Both the position numbers and the translations under genes were made by a program. A stretch of DNA of 64,000 nucleotides, from assembly GCF_030818655.1 (NCBI RefSeq), contig NZ_JAUTAN010000001.1:434001-498000 (forward strand). Reading direction: 5' to 3'. The DNA comes from Nocardioides zeae (GTDB lineage Bacteria; Actinomycetota; Actinomycetes; Propionibacteriales; Nocardioidaceae). Under the pieces are notes generated by a model that worked only from the letters and a program-made list of their open reading frames with translations, was not told the DNA's origin and made no database searches. Each line of letters begins with the position of its first letter. Position 1 is the first letter of the stretch. Positions 17,485-25,570 of the stretch are shown here, one piece after another.

Positions 17485-18171
17485 GTGACCAGCCGTCCCC
17501 GCGGGGTCACGATCCGTCGGGACGCCGGGCTCTACGGCTACGAGCGCGCGCTGCGCCGGTACGGCCTCGGCCCCGTCGCGGGCGTCGACGAGGCCGGACG
17601 CGGTGCCTGTGCCGGGCCGCTCGTCGCGGCCGCCGCGATCCTCCCCGAGGGCCGGTCCGGCGTCGTACCGGGGCTGGCGGACTCCAAGCTGCTGACCGCC
17701 CGGGCCCGCGAGCGCGCGTACGACGAGGTCGTGCGCCGCGCGCTCGCCTGGAGCGTCGTGGTGGTCGAGCCGGGGGACTGCGACCGGCTCGGGATGCACG
17801 TCGCCAACGTCGAGGCGCTGCGACGGGCGGTGGCGCGCCTGGGTCTCGCCCCGTCGTACGTGCTGAGCGACGGCTTCCCCGTCGACGGGCTGCGCGCCCC
17901 GAGCCTGGCCGTGTGGAAGGGCGACCGGGTCGCCGGCTGCGTGGCGGCCGCGTCCGTGATCGCCAAGGTCACGCGGGACCGCATCATGACGGGCTACCAC
18001 GACGAGCACCCGGACTACCGGTTCGACGTCCACAAGGGCTACATCACCCCGCTCCACGAGGAGCTGCTGGCGACCCACGGGCCCTCGGCCATCCACCGCT
18101 GGTGCTTCGTCAACGTACGGCGCGCCGCCGCCGCCCGCTCGCTAGAGTCGCCCCCGGCGCCACCCGCGTGA
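17485..18171 (+). CDS. rnhB: Ribonuclease HII
   Basis: 228-aa RNase HII, which incises at ribonucleotides in DNA. Catalytic Asp35-Glu36 in GVDEAGRGACAGPLV; further conserved blocks are ADSKLLTARARERAY, the KGDRVAGCVAAASVIAKVTRD segment and YRFDVHKGY. GTG start 19 bases after lepB, probably the same transcript. Confidence 0.96.
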   Translation: MTSRPRGVTIRRDAGLYGYERALRRYGLGPVAGVDEAGRGACAGPLVAAAAILPEGRSGVVPGLADSKLLTARARERAYDEVVRRALAWSVVVVEPGDCDRLGMHVANVEALRRAVARLGLAPSYVLSDGFPVDGLRAPSLAVWKGDRVAGCVAAASVIAKVTRDRIMTGYHDEHPDYRFDVHKGYITPLHEELLATHGPSAIHRWCFVNVRRAAAARSLESPPAPPA

Positions 18172-18214
18172 CCCCGTCCGTCCCCCTGGAGAACCCCCCG
18201 GAGAAGGAGCCTCG

Positions 18215-18523
18215 ATGAGCACCGAAGACCTCGAGAAGTACGAGGCCGAGATGGAGCTCAAGCTCTACCGCGAGTACCGCGACGTGGTGAAGATCTTCAA
18301 GTTCGTGGTGGAGACCGACCGCCGGTTCTACCTGTGCAACAAGGTGGACGTGCGCGCGAAGTCGGAGCACGGCGAGGTCTTCTTCGACGTGACGATGTCG
18401 GACGCCTGGGTGTGGGACATGTACCGGCCCGCGCGGTTCGCCCGCAACGTGCGGGTGCTGACGTTCAAGGACGTCAACGTCGAGGAGCTCGCGCCCGACG
18501 ACCTCGAGCCGCCGAAGGGCTGA
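18215..18523 (+). CDS. DUF2469 family protein
   Basis: 102-aa protein strongly conserved in actinobacteria next to rnhB; the function is unknown. It has a characteristic N-terminus (MSTEDLEKYEAEMELKLYRE) and the run DVTMSDAWVWDMYRPARFA. Acidic at both ends, cytoplasmic. A GGAG ribosome site precedes the ATG. A hairpin overlaps its stop codon. Confidence 0.95.
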   Translation: MSTEDLEKYEAEMELKLYREYRDVVKIFKFVVETDRRFYLCNKVDVRAKSEHGEVFFDVTMSDAWVWDMYRPARFARNVRVLTFKDVNVEELAPDDLEPPKG

Positions 18524-18533
18524 ACGGCCCTTC
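18514..18533 (+). terminator. Hairpin overlapping the DUF2469 stop codon
   Basis: GAAGGGC (18514-18520) pairs with GCCCTTC (18527-18533); the TGA stop is in the 6-nt loop. Likely the end of the lepB-rnhB-DUF2469 transcript. Confidence 0.6.
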
Positions 18534-18589
18534 CTCAAGACGCGGAGGCAAAATCTTGCGGTTTTCTAGAGGTTTGTTGCGCGACTCCG

Positions 18590-18658
18590 AGGACAGGAGC
18601 TGTCGCCGGTCCTAGCCTGACCTGCGGGAGGGGACAGCTGCGTCCCCGGGATCAGGTC
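18590..18658 (+). promoter_or_regulatory. Promoter and structured leader of the tadE-like operon
   Basis: AGGACA (18590-18595), 17-bp spacer, TAGCCT (18613-18618). The leader then holds a two-level stem-loop: GACCTG (18619-18624) with CAGGTC (18653-18658), and GGGGAC (18630-18635) with GTCCCC (18642-18647), ending 11 bases before the start codon. It may control access to the ribosome site; no known riboswitch class was recognised. Confidence 0.4.
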
Positions 18659-18669
18659 GAGGTACGGCG

Positions 18670-19128
18670 ATGATGGTGGCGGCTCTGGTGGCCCGGCTCC
18701 GGGCACGGCGCGCGGCGCGGGACGAGCGGGGCGCGGCGGCGGTCGAGTTCGCCCTCGTCCTGCCGATCCTGCTCCTGCTGCTCTTCGGCATCATCGCGTA
18801 CGGCTACATGCTGAGCTTCCGCGGCTCGATGAGCCAGGCCGCCGCCGAGGGTGCGCGTGCGGCGGCGGTGTCGGTCGACGCGTCGAAGCGGGAGGGCAAC
18901 GCCCGTGCGGCGGTCGACGAGGCCCTCGATGCCTACGGCGTCGCCTGCACCGACGCGGGGATGACGTGCACCTTCGACGCGTCGCCGGCGGGGTGCGCCA
19001 CCGGGACGAGCTGCTACCAGGTCAGCCTGTCCTACGACTACGACGGACACCCCCTCATCCCGCTGCCGCTCGTCGGCGCCGTCATGCCCGACACGCTCAG
19101 CTACTCCGCCTCGGCGAGGACGAGCTGA
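18670..19128 (+). CDS. TadE-like pseudopilin family protein
   Basis: 152-aa protein with the TadE signature: a basic N-terminus (RLRARRAARDERGAAAVEFALVLP) running into a single hydrophobic helix ILLLLLFGIIAYGYML, where the G-A-A-A-V-E-F segment is the prepilin-peptidase-like cleavage region. The remaining ~100 residues are predicted extracytoplasmic, with two Cys pairs. TadE proteins are minor pseudopilins of Tad/Flp pili, but no tadA/B/C or flp gene lies in the window. The stop overlaps the next start (TGATG). Confidence 0.85.
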   Translation: MMVAALVARLRARRAARDERGAAAVEFALVLPILLLLLFGIIAYGYMLSFRGSMSQAAAEGARAAAVSVDASKREGNARAAVDEALDAYGVACTDAGMTCTFDASPAGCATGTSCYQVSLSYDYDGHPLIPLPLVGAVMPDTLSYSASARTS

Positions 19129-20882
19129 TGCTGGCCCGCCCGGGCCGAGCAGGGCGTACGGCGCGGGACGAGCGCGGAGCGGTCGCCCTGTTCGTCGCGC
19201 TCAGCCTGGCGCTGCTCCTCATCATCACCGCGTTCGCGGTCGACCTCGGGATGCAGCGGGTCGCCCGGCGCGACGCCCAGGCGATCGCCGACCTGGTCTC
19301 CCTCGACATGGCCCGGGAGCTGGACGGACGCGCCAAGAGCGCGTACTCCGGCGCCGCGCTCGACCGTGCCTTCGAGGCGAGCGTGGCGCGCAACGGGGAT
19401 GGGCTGGGTGCGGAGCCGGAGGACTACTCCTACGAGCTGGGCCGGCTCGACGCGGCGGGTGCGTTCGCGTCCATCGGTCCCAGCGACCCGGCGACCGCGG
19501 TGAAGGTGACCGCGGTCGGCTCCGTGGGCTACCTCTTCACGGGCGGCCGGGGTGACGTCACGCGCAGCGCGGTGTCGACCGCCGACAAGTCGGCGTGCAT
19601 CCGCATCGGGTCGTTCATCGCGTCGCTCGACAGCTCGCAGAGCGCCCTGCTCAACCCCCTCCTCAGCGCCCTCTTCGGGAGCGCCGTCAACCTCAGCGCG
19701 GTGTCCTACCAGGGACTCGCGGGGGCGAACGTCTCGCTGCTGGACCTCGTGCAGGTGCCCGGGCTCGGGGTCGGCACCGTCGACGAGCTGCTCGAGCTGC
19801 CCTCGGTGCGGGTCGCCGACCTCTTCATCGCCTCCGCCACGGTCCTGGACCGGCAGGGCAAGGGCGTGCAGGCGGACGTGCTGCGGGCCCTGGCGGCGAC
19901 GGTGTCGACGCCGACGGTCTCGGTGGCGGACCTGCTCGGGGTGCAGGGCACCCCGCAGGCCGCGCTCGACGCCAGTCTGAACGTGCTCGACCTGGTCACG
20001 GGCACGGCGTACCTGGTCAACGACGGTCGCACGGTCAACGTCCCGAACCTGGGCATCGGGCTGCCGGGGGCCGTGGTCACCTCCACGAAGCTCACGATCG
20101 TCGAGCCGGCCCAGGAGGCGTGCCTCAACGTCGGGAACGAGGCCGAGACGGCGCAGATCAAGCTGGAGCTGACGGCGCGGGTGGACGCGCGGACCCTGAG
20201 CGCGTTGGGTTCCACGGTCAGCATGGACGCGACGGACCTCCACCTGTCGATCGACCTCGGCCAGGCGGTGGCCAGGCTGCTCGACGTGCAGTGCAACGCC
20301 AACGGCCCCGACAAGGTGCTCCTCCAGGTGCGGTCGGCGGTGGTCGGTTCCATCGACCTCAGCGCGTCGACCCGTCTGAGCGCCTCGATCGGTGTCCCGC
20401 TCGGCAACTCGCTCCTCACACCGATCCTCGGTTTCCTCGGCCTCGGGAGCGTGCTCGGGCTGCCGACTCTCGAGCTCGACGCGCCGGTGTCGATCGCGGG
20501 TCGCTCCACGGCCGGGGGCTTCGACAAGCCGGTCACGCTGACGCTGCCCGCCAGCTACGACATCCCGCAGGGGTCAGGCTCCGGCGTCCTGCTGACGGTC
20601 CCCTCGGTGTCGGTGTCGTCGGCCACCACGCTCCGCCTGCGCTACTCGACGCTGCTCGGGGGCGCGCAGGTGCGAGCGGTCCTGCGCACGGACCCGCTCT
20701 TCACCGACGTGGTGAACCCCGTCCTGTCGAGCCTCACCGGTTCGGTGCTGTCCCCGCTGGTGACCTCGTTGCAGAACGCGCTGGTGCTGCCGCTCGCGGA
20801 GCTGCTCGGCCTGCAGCTGGGTGGCGCGGACGTCTTCGCGAAGCGGACGCCGACCTGCAACGCCCCTCGCCTGCGTCAGTGA
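19128..20882 (+). CDS. TadG-like secreted/membrane protein with large repeat-like C-terminal region
   Basis: 584-aa protein beginning with a TadE/G-like N-terminus: RTARDERGAVALFVALSLAL, then a single TM helix (ALLLIITAFAVDLG). The 500-residue remainder is predicted outside the cell, rich in Ser/Val/Leu/Gly/Ala, with recurrent phrases such as LLDLVQVPGLGVGTV, ADLFIASATVL and NVPNLGIGLPGAVV. I recognise no enzymatic domain. The ATG overlaps the TadE-like stop and has a GAGGA ribosome site inside that gene, so the two are co-translated. Function unknown; a surface or pilus-associated structural protein is the simplest idea (inference). Confidence 0.8.
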   Translation: MLARPGRAGRTARDERGAVALFVALSLALLLIITAFAVDLGMQRVARRDAQAIADLVSLDMARELDGRAKSAYSGAALDRAFEASVARNGDGLGAEPEDYSYELGRLDAAGAFASIGPSDPATAVKVTAVGSVGYLFTGGRGDVTRSAVSTADKSACIRIGSFIASLDSSQSALLNPLLSALFGSAVNLSAVSYQGLAGANVSLLDLVQVPGLGVGTVDELLELPSVRVADLFIASATVLDRQGKGVQADVLRALAATVSTPTVSVADLLGVQGTPQAALDASLNVLDLVTGTAYLVNDGRTVNVPNLGIGLPGAVVTSTKLTIVEPAQEACLNVGNEAETAQIKLELTARVDARTLSALGSTVSMDATDLHLSIDLGQAVARLLDVQCNANGPDKVLLQVRSAVVGSIDLSASTRLSASIGVPLGNSLLTPILGFLGLGSVLGLPTLELDAPVSIAGRSTAGGFDKPVTLTLPASYDIPQGSGSGVLLTVPSVSVSSATTLRLRYSTLLGGAQVRAVLRTDPLFTDVVNPVLSSLTGSVLSPLVTSLQNALVLPLAELLGLQLGGADVFAKRTPTCNAPRLRQ

Positions 20883-20981
20883 CGGCCCGGGTTCCGTCCC
20901 CAGTCCCGGTCTGACGGCCGTCTCTCCACCGACGGTCGAGCGGTGCTGGTGGCCCGGTGGCGGACGGCCCACGGTGGTGCG

Positions 20982-21341
20982 ATGACCCACCGCCGCCTCG
21001 CCCTCGGTGCCCACGGCGAGGAGCTCGCCGCGCGCCACCTCGTCGCCGCGGGGATGGTGCTGCTCGACCGCAACTGGCGGTGCGAGGCCGGCGAGCTCGA
21101 CCTGGTCCTCCGCGACGGCGACGTGCTCGTCGTGTGCGAGGTGAAGACGCGCAGCTCGGTGGCCTACGGGTCGCCGTTCGAGGCGGTCACCCCCGCCAAG
21201 CTCGCGCGCCTCCGTCGGCTCGGCGCGCGCTGGGTCGCCGAGCGCCGTCTCCGGGTCGAGCACGTGCGCATCGACATGGTCGGCGTGCTGTGCCCGCGGA
21301 CGGGGCCGGCCGAGGTCGAGCACGTCGCCGGGATCGGCTAG
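20982..21341 (+). CDS. YraN family (UPF0102) endonuclease-fold protein
   Basis: 119-aa YraN protein; the nuclease-like core is intact: the N-terminal helix LGAHGEELAARHLVAAGM, then EAGELDLVLRDGDVLVVCEVKTRSS with the D...E.K pattern of restriction-endonuclease folds. Commonly found beside comM and dprA, as here, suggesting a DNA-processing role that is not established. The ATG at 20982 is preferred because upstream extension (ATG/GTG at 20943) adds non-conserved residues. Confidence 0.92.
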   Translation: MTHRRLALGAHGEELAARHLVAAGMVLLDRNWRCEAGELDLVLRDGDVLVVCEVKTRSSVAYGSPFEAVTPAKLARLRRLGARWVAERRLRVEHVRIDMVGVLCPRTGPAEVEHVAGIG

Positions 21342-21468
21342 CGCGACCCGTTCCTCGTCCCCAGCCGAGCCGTCGCGCGGGGTTCTCCACAGCAGGCGGT
21401 CGGGCACCACCGCAGGGCCCTCCCCGCTCCGAGGATCGAGCCATGACTCCTCACCGCAGGGCCGCCTG

Positions 21469-23052
21469 ATGGCGGTCGCCACCTCCCGCACGATCGCGCT
21501 GCAGGGCGCGACCGGCCACCTCATCGACGTCCAGGTGGACGTCTCGCCCGGCATGGTCGCCACGATCCTGGTCGGCCGCCCCGACGCGGCGATCAGCGAG
21601 GCCCGCGACCGCTGCCGGATGGCGGTCTCGAACTCGGGGTTCGCCTGGCCGACGACGCGCCGCACGACGATCCTGCTGTCACCCGCCGACCTGCCCAAGC
21701 GCGGCACCCACTTCGACCTCGCCATCGCCGTCGCCGTGCTGGCTGCCGCGGTCGACCCGCGCAAGGACGCACCGATCCCGACCGACGACGCGTTGTTCCT
21801 GGGGGAGCTGACCCTCGCGGGGGCGCTCCGCCCGGTGCCCGGGGTGCTGCCGATGGTGCTGGCCGCCGCGAGCCACGGGATCCGGCGCGTCTTCGTGCCC
21901 GAGCCGCAGGCCGCGGAGGCGGCGCTGGTGCCGGACGTCGCGGTCTTCGGCATGCGGTCGCTGGCCCAGGTGGTGGCCGAGCTCCGTGGCGTCGAGGTGC
22001 CCGAGGCGCCGCCGGTCGCGGCGGAGTCGGGGAGCCGGTTGCTCTCGTGGCGAGGACAGGAGCGTCTCGAGGAGGGCGACCTCGCCGACCTCGTGGGGGT
22101 GGGGGAGGCGGTGTACGCCGCGGAGGTCGCCGCCGCCGGTGGCCACCACCTGCTGCTGCGGGGCCCGAAGGGCTCGGGCAAGACCACGCTGGCCGAGCGC
22201 ATCCCCTCGATCCTCCCGGACCTCGACCACGAGGAGGCGCTGGAGCTCACCGCGATCCACTCGCTGGCCGGTGGGCCAGCGGCCACGACCCTGATCCGCC
22301 GCCCGCCCTACCTGGCGCCCCACCACGGGGCGAGCCAGGCCAGCATCCTCGGGGGCGGGAGCGGCCGCGCCCGTCCCGGCGCGGTCAGCCGGGCCCACAG
22401 CGGCGTGCTGTTCCTCGACGAGTTCCCGCTGTTCTCCAGCACCGTGGTGCAGGGGTTGCGAGAGCCGTTGGAGAGCGGCGAGGTGACGATCGCTCGGGGC
22501 GAGGAGACCGCGACCTTCCCGGCGCGAGCGATGGTGGTCCTCGCCGCCAATCCCTGCCCCTGCGGCGAGCGCGACTCGGGCACGGGTGCCTGCACGTGCC
22601 CCTCGGTGAAGCTGCGGACCTACCAGGAGAAGCTGGAGGGGCCGGTCGCCGACCGCGTCGACATCCTCCGCGACGTGCGACCGCCGCCGCGGGGGAGCGG
22701 CCCCGCGCTCACCGCGGTGACCACCAGTGCGGAGGCGCGGGCGCGCGTGACCGCGGCGCGACGCCGACAGGCGGAGCGGTACGCCGGTGCCAGCTGGCGC
22801 CTCAACGGGCACGCGCCGGGTGCCGCGCTCCGCGCGGCGTGGCCCCTCGACGACCGGAGCGCCCGGTGGGTGGAGCAGCACGTCGACGACGGGCTGCTGA
22901 CGCGCCGAGGTGCGACCCGGGTGCACCGCCTGGCCTGGACCGTCGCGGACCTCGCGGGCTCCGCCGAGCCGAGGCGTCAGCACGTGGACGTCGCCCTGGC
23001 CCTGCGGCTCGGCGATCCCCTGCCCGCCGAGCTGGTGGAGCGTGCCGGATGA
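21469..23052 (+). CDS. comM: YifB/ComM family Mg chelatase-like AAA+ ATPase
   Basis: 527-aa protein of the ComM/YifB family, a hexameric helicase that promotes branch migration during natural transformation in Vibrio. The N-terminal Lon-like fold (TSRTIALQGATGHLIDVQVDV) is followed by the AAA+ module with Walker A GPKGSGKTT (232-240), Walker B VLFLDEFPLF, and the zinc-binding four-cysteine segment NPCPCGERDSGTGACTCP (~362-378). The stop overlaps dprA by 4 bases (ATGA). Confidence 0.94.
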   Translation: MAVATSRTIALQGATGHLIDVQVDVSPGMVATILVGRPDAAISEARDRCRMAVSNSGFAWPTTRRTTILLSPADLPKRGTHFDLAIAVAVLAAAVDPRKDAPIPTDDALFLGELTLAGALRPVPGVLPMVLAAASHGIRRVFVPEPQAAEAALVPDVAVFGMRSLAQVVAELRGVEVPEAPPVAAESGSRLLSWRGQERLEEGDLADLVGVGEAVYAAEVAAAGGHHLLLRGPKGSGKTTLAERIPSILPDLDHEEALELTAIHSLAGGPAATTLIRRPPYLAPHHGASQASILGGGSGRARPGAVSRAHSGVLFLDEFPLFSSTVVQGLREPLESGEVTIARGEETATFPARAMVVLAANPCPCGERDSGTGACTCPSVKLRTYQEKLEGPVADRVDILRDVRPPPRGSGPALTAVTTSAEARARVTAARRRQAERYAGASWRLNGHAPGAALRAAWPLDDRSARWVEQHVDDGLLTRRGATRVHRLAWTVADLAGSAEPRRQHVDVALALRLGDPLPAELVERAG

Positions 23053-24206
23053 GCGTCGACGACCGCGAGCGGCTCGCCCGCGTCGCCCTCAGCCAGATCC
23101 TGGAGCCGGGCGACGTGCGCCTGCTGGAGGCGGTGCGTCGCGTCGGCGCCGAGGCGGTGCACGAGGCGGTCTGCGAGGCGCACCGCAACCCGGGGCGGGT
23201 CGACCGGGCCCTGTCCGGTGTGGCCGCACGCGTCGGCGGGGTCGAGCCCGCACGGCGTCTGGAGCTGGCGATGCGTCAGGGTGCCCGCTTCGTGGTGCCC
23301 GGGGACGACGAGTGGCCGACGGCGCTCGACGACCTCGCCGACGTCCCTCCCCTGCACCGGCGGGGCGGAGTTCCGGTCGGCCTGTGGGTGCGGGGGCCGC
23401 TGCGGCTCGACCGAGCGGGACGCTCCGTCGCGATCGTCGGCTCGCGGGCGGCGACGACGTACGGCGGTCGCGCGGCCCACGACATCGCCGCCGACGTCGC
23501 CGCCGCGGGTCTGTGCGTCGTGTCGGGGGCCGCCTTCGGCGTCGACCAGGCCGCCCACCGGGGTGCCCTCGCCGGCGGCGGCCCGACGATCGCGGTGCTG
23601 GCGAGCGGTGTCGACAAGGCCTATCCCGCTGCGCACGCCGCCCTCCTCGACCTCATCGGCGACCACGGCGCCATCGTCTCCGAGGCGCCTCCCGGCCATG
23701 CCCCGACGCGGATCCGCTTCCTGGCCCGCAACCGCCTCATCGCGGCCCTGTGCCCGGGCACCGTCGTCATCGAGGCCGCACTGCGCAGCGGGGCGCTCAA
23801 CACGGCCAGCTGGGCCGAGTCGGTCGGCCGGGTCGTCATGGGCCTCCCGGGGCCTGTCTCCAGCGGGCTCTCCCAGGGCGTGCACGAGCTCATCCGGTCA
23901 CGCGCGGCACTGCTGGTGACCAGCGGCGCCGAGGTCCTCGAGGCCGTCGGGGCGTCGGGGGAGCACCTCCTCGCCGTACCCCGCGGGCCGGCCCGGCCCC
24001 GCGACCGCCTGACGGGGCGGCAGCAGCAGGTGCTCGACGCCGTGCCGGTCCACCGCGGCGCCACGCTGGCCTCGATCGCCCGCGCGGCCGGCGTCACCCC
24101 GGCCGACGCGCAGCGCGACATCGCCGAGCTCGACGCCGACGGGTTCGTCGAGCAGAGCGGCTCGGGCTGGCGGCTCGCGCCGCAGCCGGGGAGCGACCCC
24201 GGCTGA
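23049..24206 (+). CDS. dprA: DNA-processing protein DprA
   Basis: 385-aa RecA loader on incoming single-stranded DNA during transformation. The Rossmann core is visible as VAIVGSRAATTYG (~127-139), VVSGAAFGVDQAAHRGAL (~157-174), FLARNRLIAALCPGTVVIEA, and a C-terminal winged-helix domain (LTGRQQQVLDAVPVHRGATL onward). ATGA overlap with comM fixes the start. yraN-comM-dprA appear to form one transcript ending in the hairpin at 24232. Confidence 0.95.
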   Translation: MSVDDRERLARVALSQILEPGDVRLLEAVRRVGAEAVHEAVCEAHRNPGRVDRALSGVAARVGGVEPARRLELAMRQGARFVVPGDDEWPTALDDLADVPPLHRRGGVPVGLWVRGPLRLDRAGRSVAIVGSRAATTYGGRAAHDIAADVAAAGLCVVSGAAFGVDQAAHRGALAGGGPTIAVLASGVDKAYPAAHAALLDLIGDHGAIVSEAPPGHAPTRIRFLARNRLIAALCPGTVVIEAALRSGALNTASWAESVGRVVMGLPGPVSSGLSQGVHELIRSRAALLVTSGAEVLEAVGASGEHLLAVPRGPARPRDRLTGRQQQVLDAVPVHRGATLASIARAAGVTPADAQRDIAELDADGFVEQSGSGWRLAPQPGSDPG

Positions 24207-24231
24207 GGCCGCCGGGCAACCACGCAGGAAA

Positions 24232-24280
24232 GGGGCACGAACGACGCATCCGGAGTGGATCCGAGCGTCGTTCGTGCCCC
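24232..24280 (+). terminator. Perfect 16-bp hairpin after dprA
   Basis: GGGGCACGAACGACGC (24232-24247) is exactly complementary to 24265-24280; the 17-nt loop contains a small ATCC/GGAT pairing. Strong terminator-type structure 26 bases after the dprA stop. Confidence 0.8.
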
Positions 24281-24310
24281 CTCGTGCTGCCCCCGCTCGC
24301 CGCCCCCGCG

Positions 24311-24453
24311 GACGTCATGCGGACCGCCGGTCGGGGCCACCGCCTCGCATGACGTCCCGGAGGGGTGGGGTGGCTGGGGTGGGATCGGCGCCGCTGGCGC
24401 TGCGCGGGACGTCATGCGGATCGCAGCGCCCGGCCACCGCCTCGCATGACGTC
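24311..24453. repeat. Two copies of a 46-bp stem-loop repeat (GACGTCATGCG...CGCATGACGTC)
   Basis: Copy 1 at 24311-24356 and copy 2 at 24408-24453 each begin GACGTCATGCG and end with its exact reverse complement CGCATGACGTC; the interiors share GGnCACCGCCT. The 51 bases between them are GC-rich with G/T runs and no gene. They lie between converging dprA and the M23 peptidase gene, a typical place for REP-like elements. Confidence 0.7.
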
Positions 24454-24491
24454 CGCGGGACGGTACGACGCCGGTGGCGCCGCCGACGGCG

Positions 24492-25175
24492 TCAGATCGC
24501 CCGCAGCCCGGCGTGGCCCGACCCGGCGTGGCCCGACCCGGCCCGGCCCGACCCGGCCCGGCCCGACCCGGCCCGGCCCGACCGGGCCCGCGGCTCGACC
24601 GCGCCGGCGGTCGACGGCGACACCGCGGCGGGTCGGGCCGGACGGGCCGGACGGGGGCGAGCCGTCGCTCTGCCGCCCAGGCCGTCGAGGGGCACGAGGC
24701 GGACGGGGCCGTCGCCGACGAGGCGGAGCGGGTCGAGGTACTGCTCGCCCTCCCGCCACCCCCAGTGCAGGCAGGTGCGGGGCGCGCAGTGCGACCCGGT
24801 CGGCTCCACGGTGCCGATCGGGGCGCCGCCGGCCACCGCGTCCCCGACGGAGACCGAGGCCGCGACGGGCTCGTAGGTCGTGCGGGTCGCCCCGTGGCCC
24901 ACCACGACGACACCCCGCCCGGCGATCCGCCCGGCGAACGCCACCGTCCCCGGCAGCGCGGCGTGGACGGTCTGACCCGGTCGGCCCAGGAGGTCGACGC
25001 CGCGGTGGCCCGCGCCGTACGGGTTCGTCGGCGGGTCGAAGCGCGTCACCACGGTCGGCTCCGGACGCAGCGGCCACGAGCCGACGGGGTCGTCCGCCGC
25101 GTGCGTGGCTCCGCCGTTCAGCAGCAGGGCAACGAGCGCGAGGGCGGGCAGGACGGCGCGACGAGGGCGGGGCAT
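24492..25175 (-). CDS. M23 family metallopeptidase (LytM-like), secreted, with repeat tail
   Basis: 227-aa exported peptidoglycan endopeptidase candidate. Signal peptide: RRAVLPALALVALLLNGGATHA (start ATG at 25175; an earlier in-frame ATG at 25202 would lengthen the basic region). The catalytic LytM domain shows GAGHRGVDLLG (zinc His and Asp) and CLHWGWREGEQYLDP, where the usual HxH reads C-L-H, so the first His of that motif is Cys. After it comes a basic Pro/Arg/Ala tail and five 5-residue repeats (SGRAG/SGHAG) encoded by a 15-bp tandem repeat. Activity may be modified by the Cys substitution, which recurs in actinobacterial relatives (from memory). Confidence 0.85.
   Translation of the reverse strand: MPRPRRAVLPALALVALLLNGGATHAADDPVGSWPLRPEPTVVTRFDPPTNPYGAGHRGVDLLGRPGQTVHAALPGTVAFAGRIAGRGVVVVGHGATRTTYEPVAASVSVGDAVAGGAPIGTVEPTGSHCAPRTCLHWGWREGEQYLDPLRLVGDGPVRLVPLDGLGGRATARPRPARPARPAAVSPSTAGAVEPRARSGRAGSGRAGSGRAGSGHAGSGHAGLRAI
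24509..24583. repeat. 15-bp coding tandem repeat, five copies
   Basis: Unit CGGCnnGGCCCGACC repeated at 24509, 24524, 24539, 24554 and 24569; the first two copies have GT and the last three CC at the variable position. It encodes the C-terminal SGRAG/SGHAG repeats of the M23 peptidase and should be copy-number variable. Confidence 0.85.
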
Positions 25176-25202
25176 GCAGGCATCGTGGTGCCCGGGAAGC
25201 AC

Positions 25203-25570
25203 GACCGGGCCGGGTGCGAGCCGTCCTGTGGACGAGCGGGCGCTGCGGGCCGGCTGTGGACGATTGGCGTACGACGCGGGCGCGGGTCTAGGCTTGCCGC
25301 CGCAGCCCGCTGTGTGGGTTGACTACGCGTGCTCGATGACCGCGACACCTCGCACCGCTCCGGCGGCGCGGTGTGACCGACCGAGGGCGCGGCCTTCAGT
25401 CCCGGTGTCCACCGGGTCCGGTCGCGTGCGAGCACCAGGACGACCGACAACCGTCGGTCGTGACAACTGGGAACGATCAGGAGCTCCGCTCCCGGTCCGC
25501 GCCTCACGACGTCCGCGTCGTGCCAAGGGCGGACGCAACGGGTGCGCCTCCGGGAGAAGAGAAGAACACC
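25203..25570 (+). promoter_or_regulatory. rpsB promoter and leader region (368 bases without a gene)
   Basis: A likely promoter is TTGGCG (25264-25269), 19-bp spacer, TAGGCT (25289-25294), giving a leader of about 270 nt before rpsB. Two TGTGGACGA sequences (25227-25235, 25255-25263) resemble DnaA boxes at 8 of 9 positions. The long leader may hold the S2 autoregulatory site known for rpsB in other bacteria; I could not identify its structure. A purine-rich ribosome site (GGGAGAAGAGAAG) ends the region. Confidence 0.4.

Noticed and set aside
18541..18669. Riboswitch (for example c-di-GMP class) in the leader of the tadE-like gene
   Set aside because: Stem-loops are present, but none of the conserved core sequences of classes I know could be placed.
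21342..21468. Replication-origin-like DnaA boxes between yraN and comM
   Set aside because: Only one imperfect box, no AT-rich unwinding region and no dnaA/dnaN nearby.
24509..24583. Tandem repeats looking like a short CRISPR
   Set aside because: Units are 15 bp without spacers and lie in frame in the M23 peptidase gene; no cas genes.
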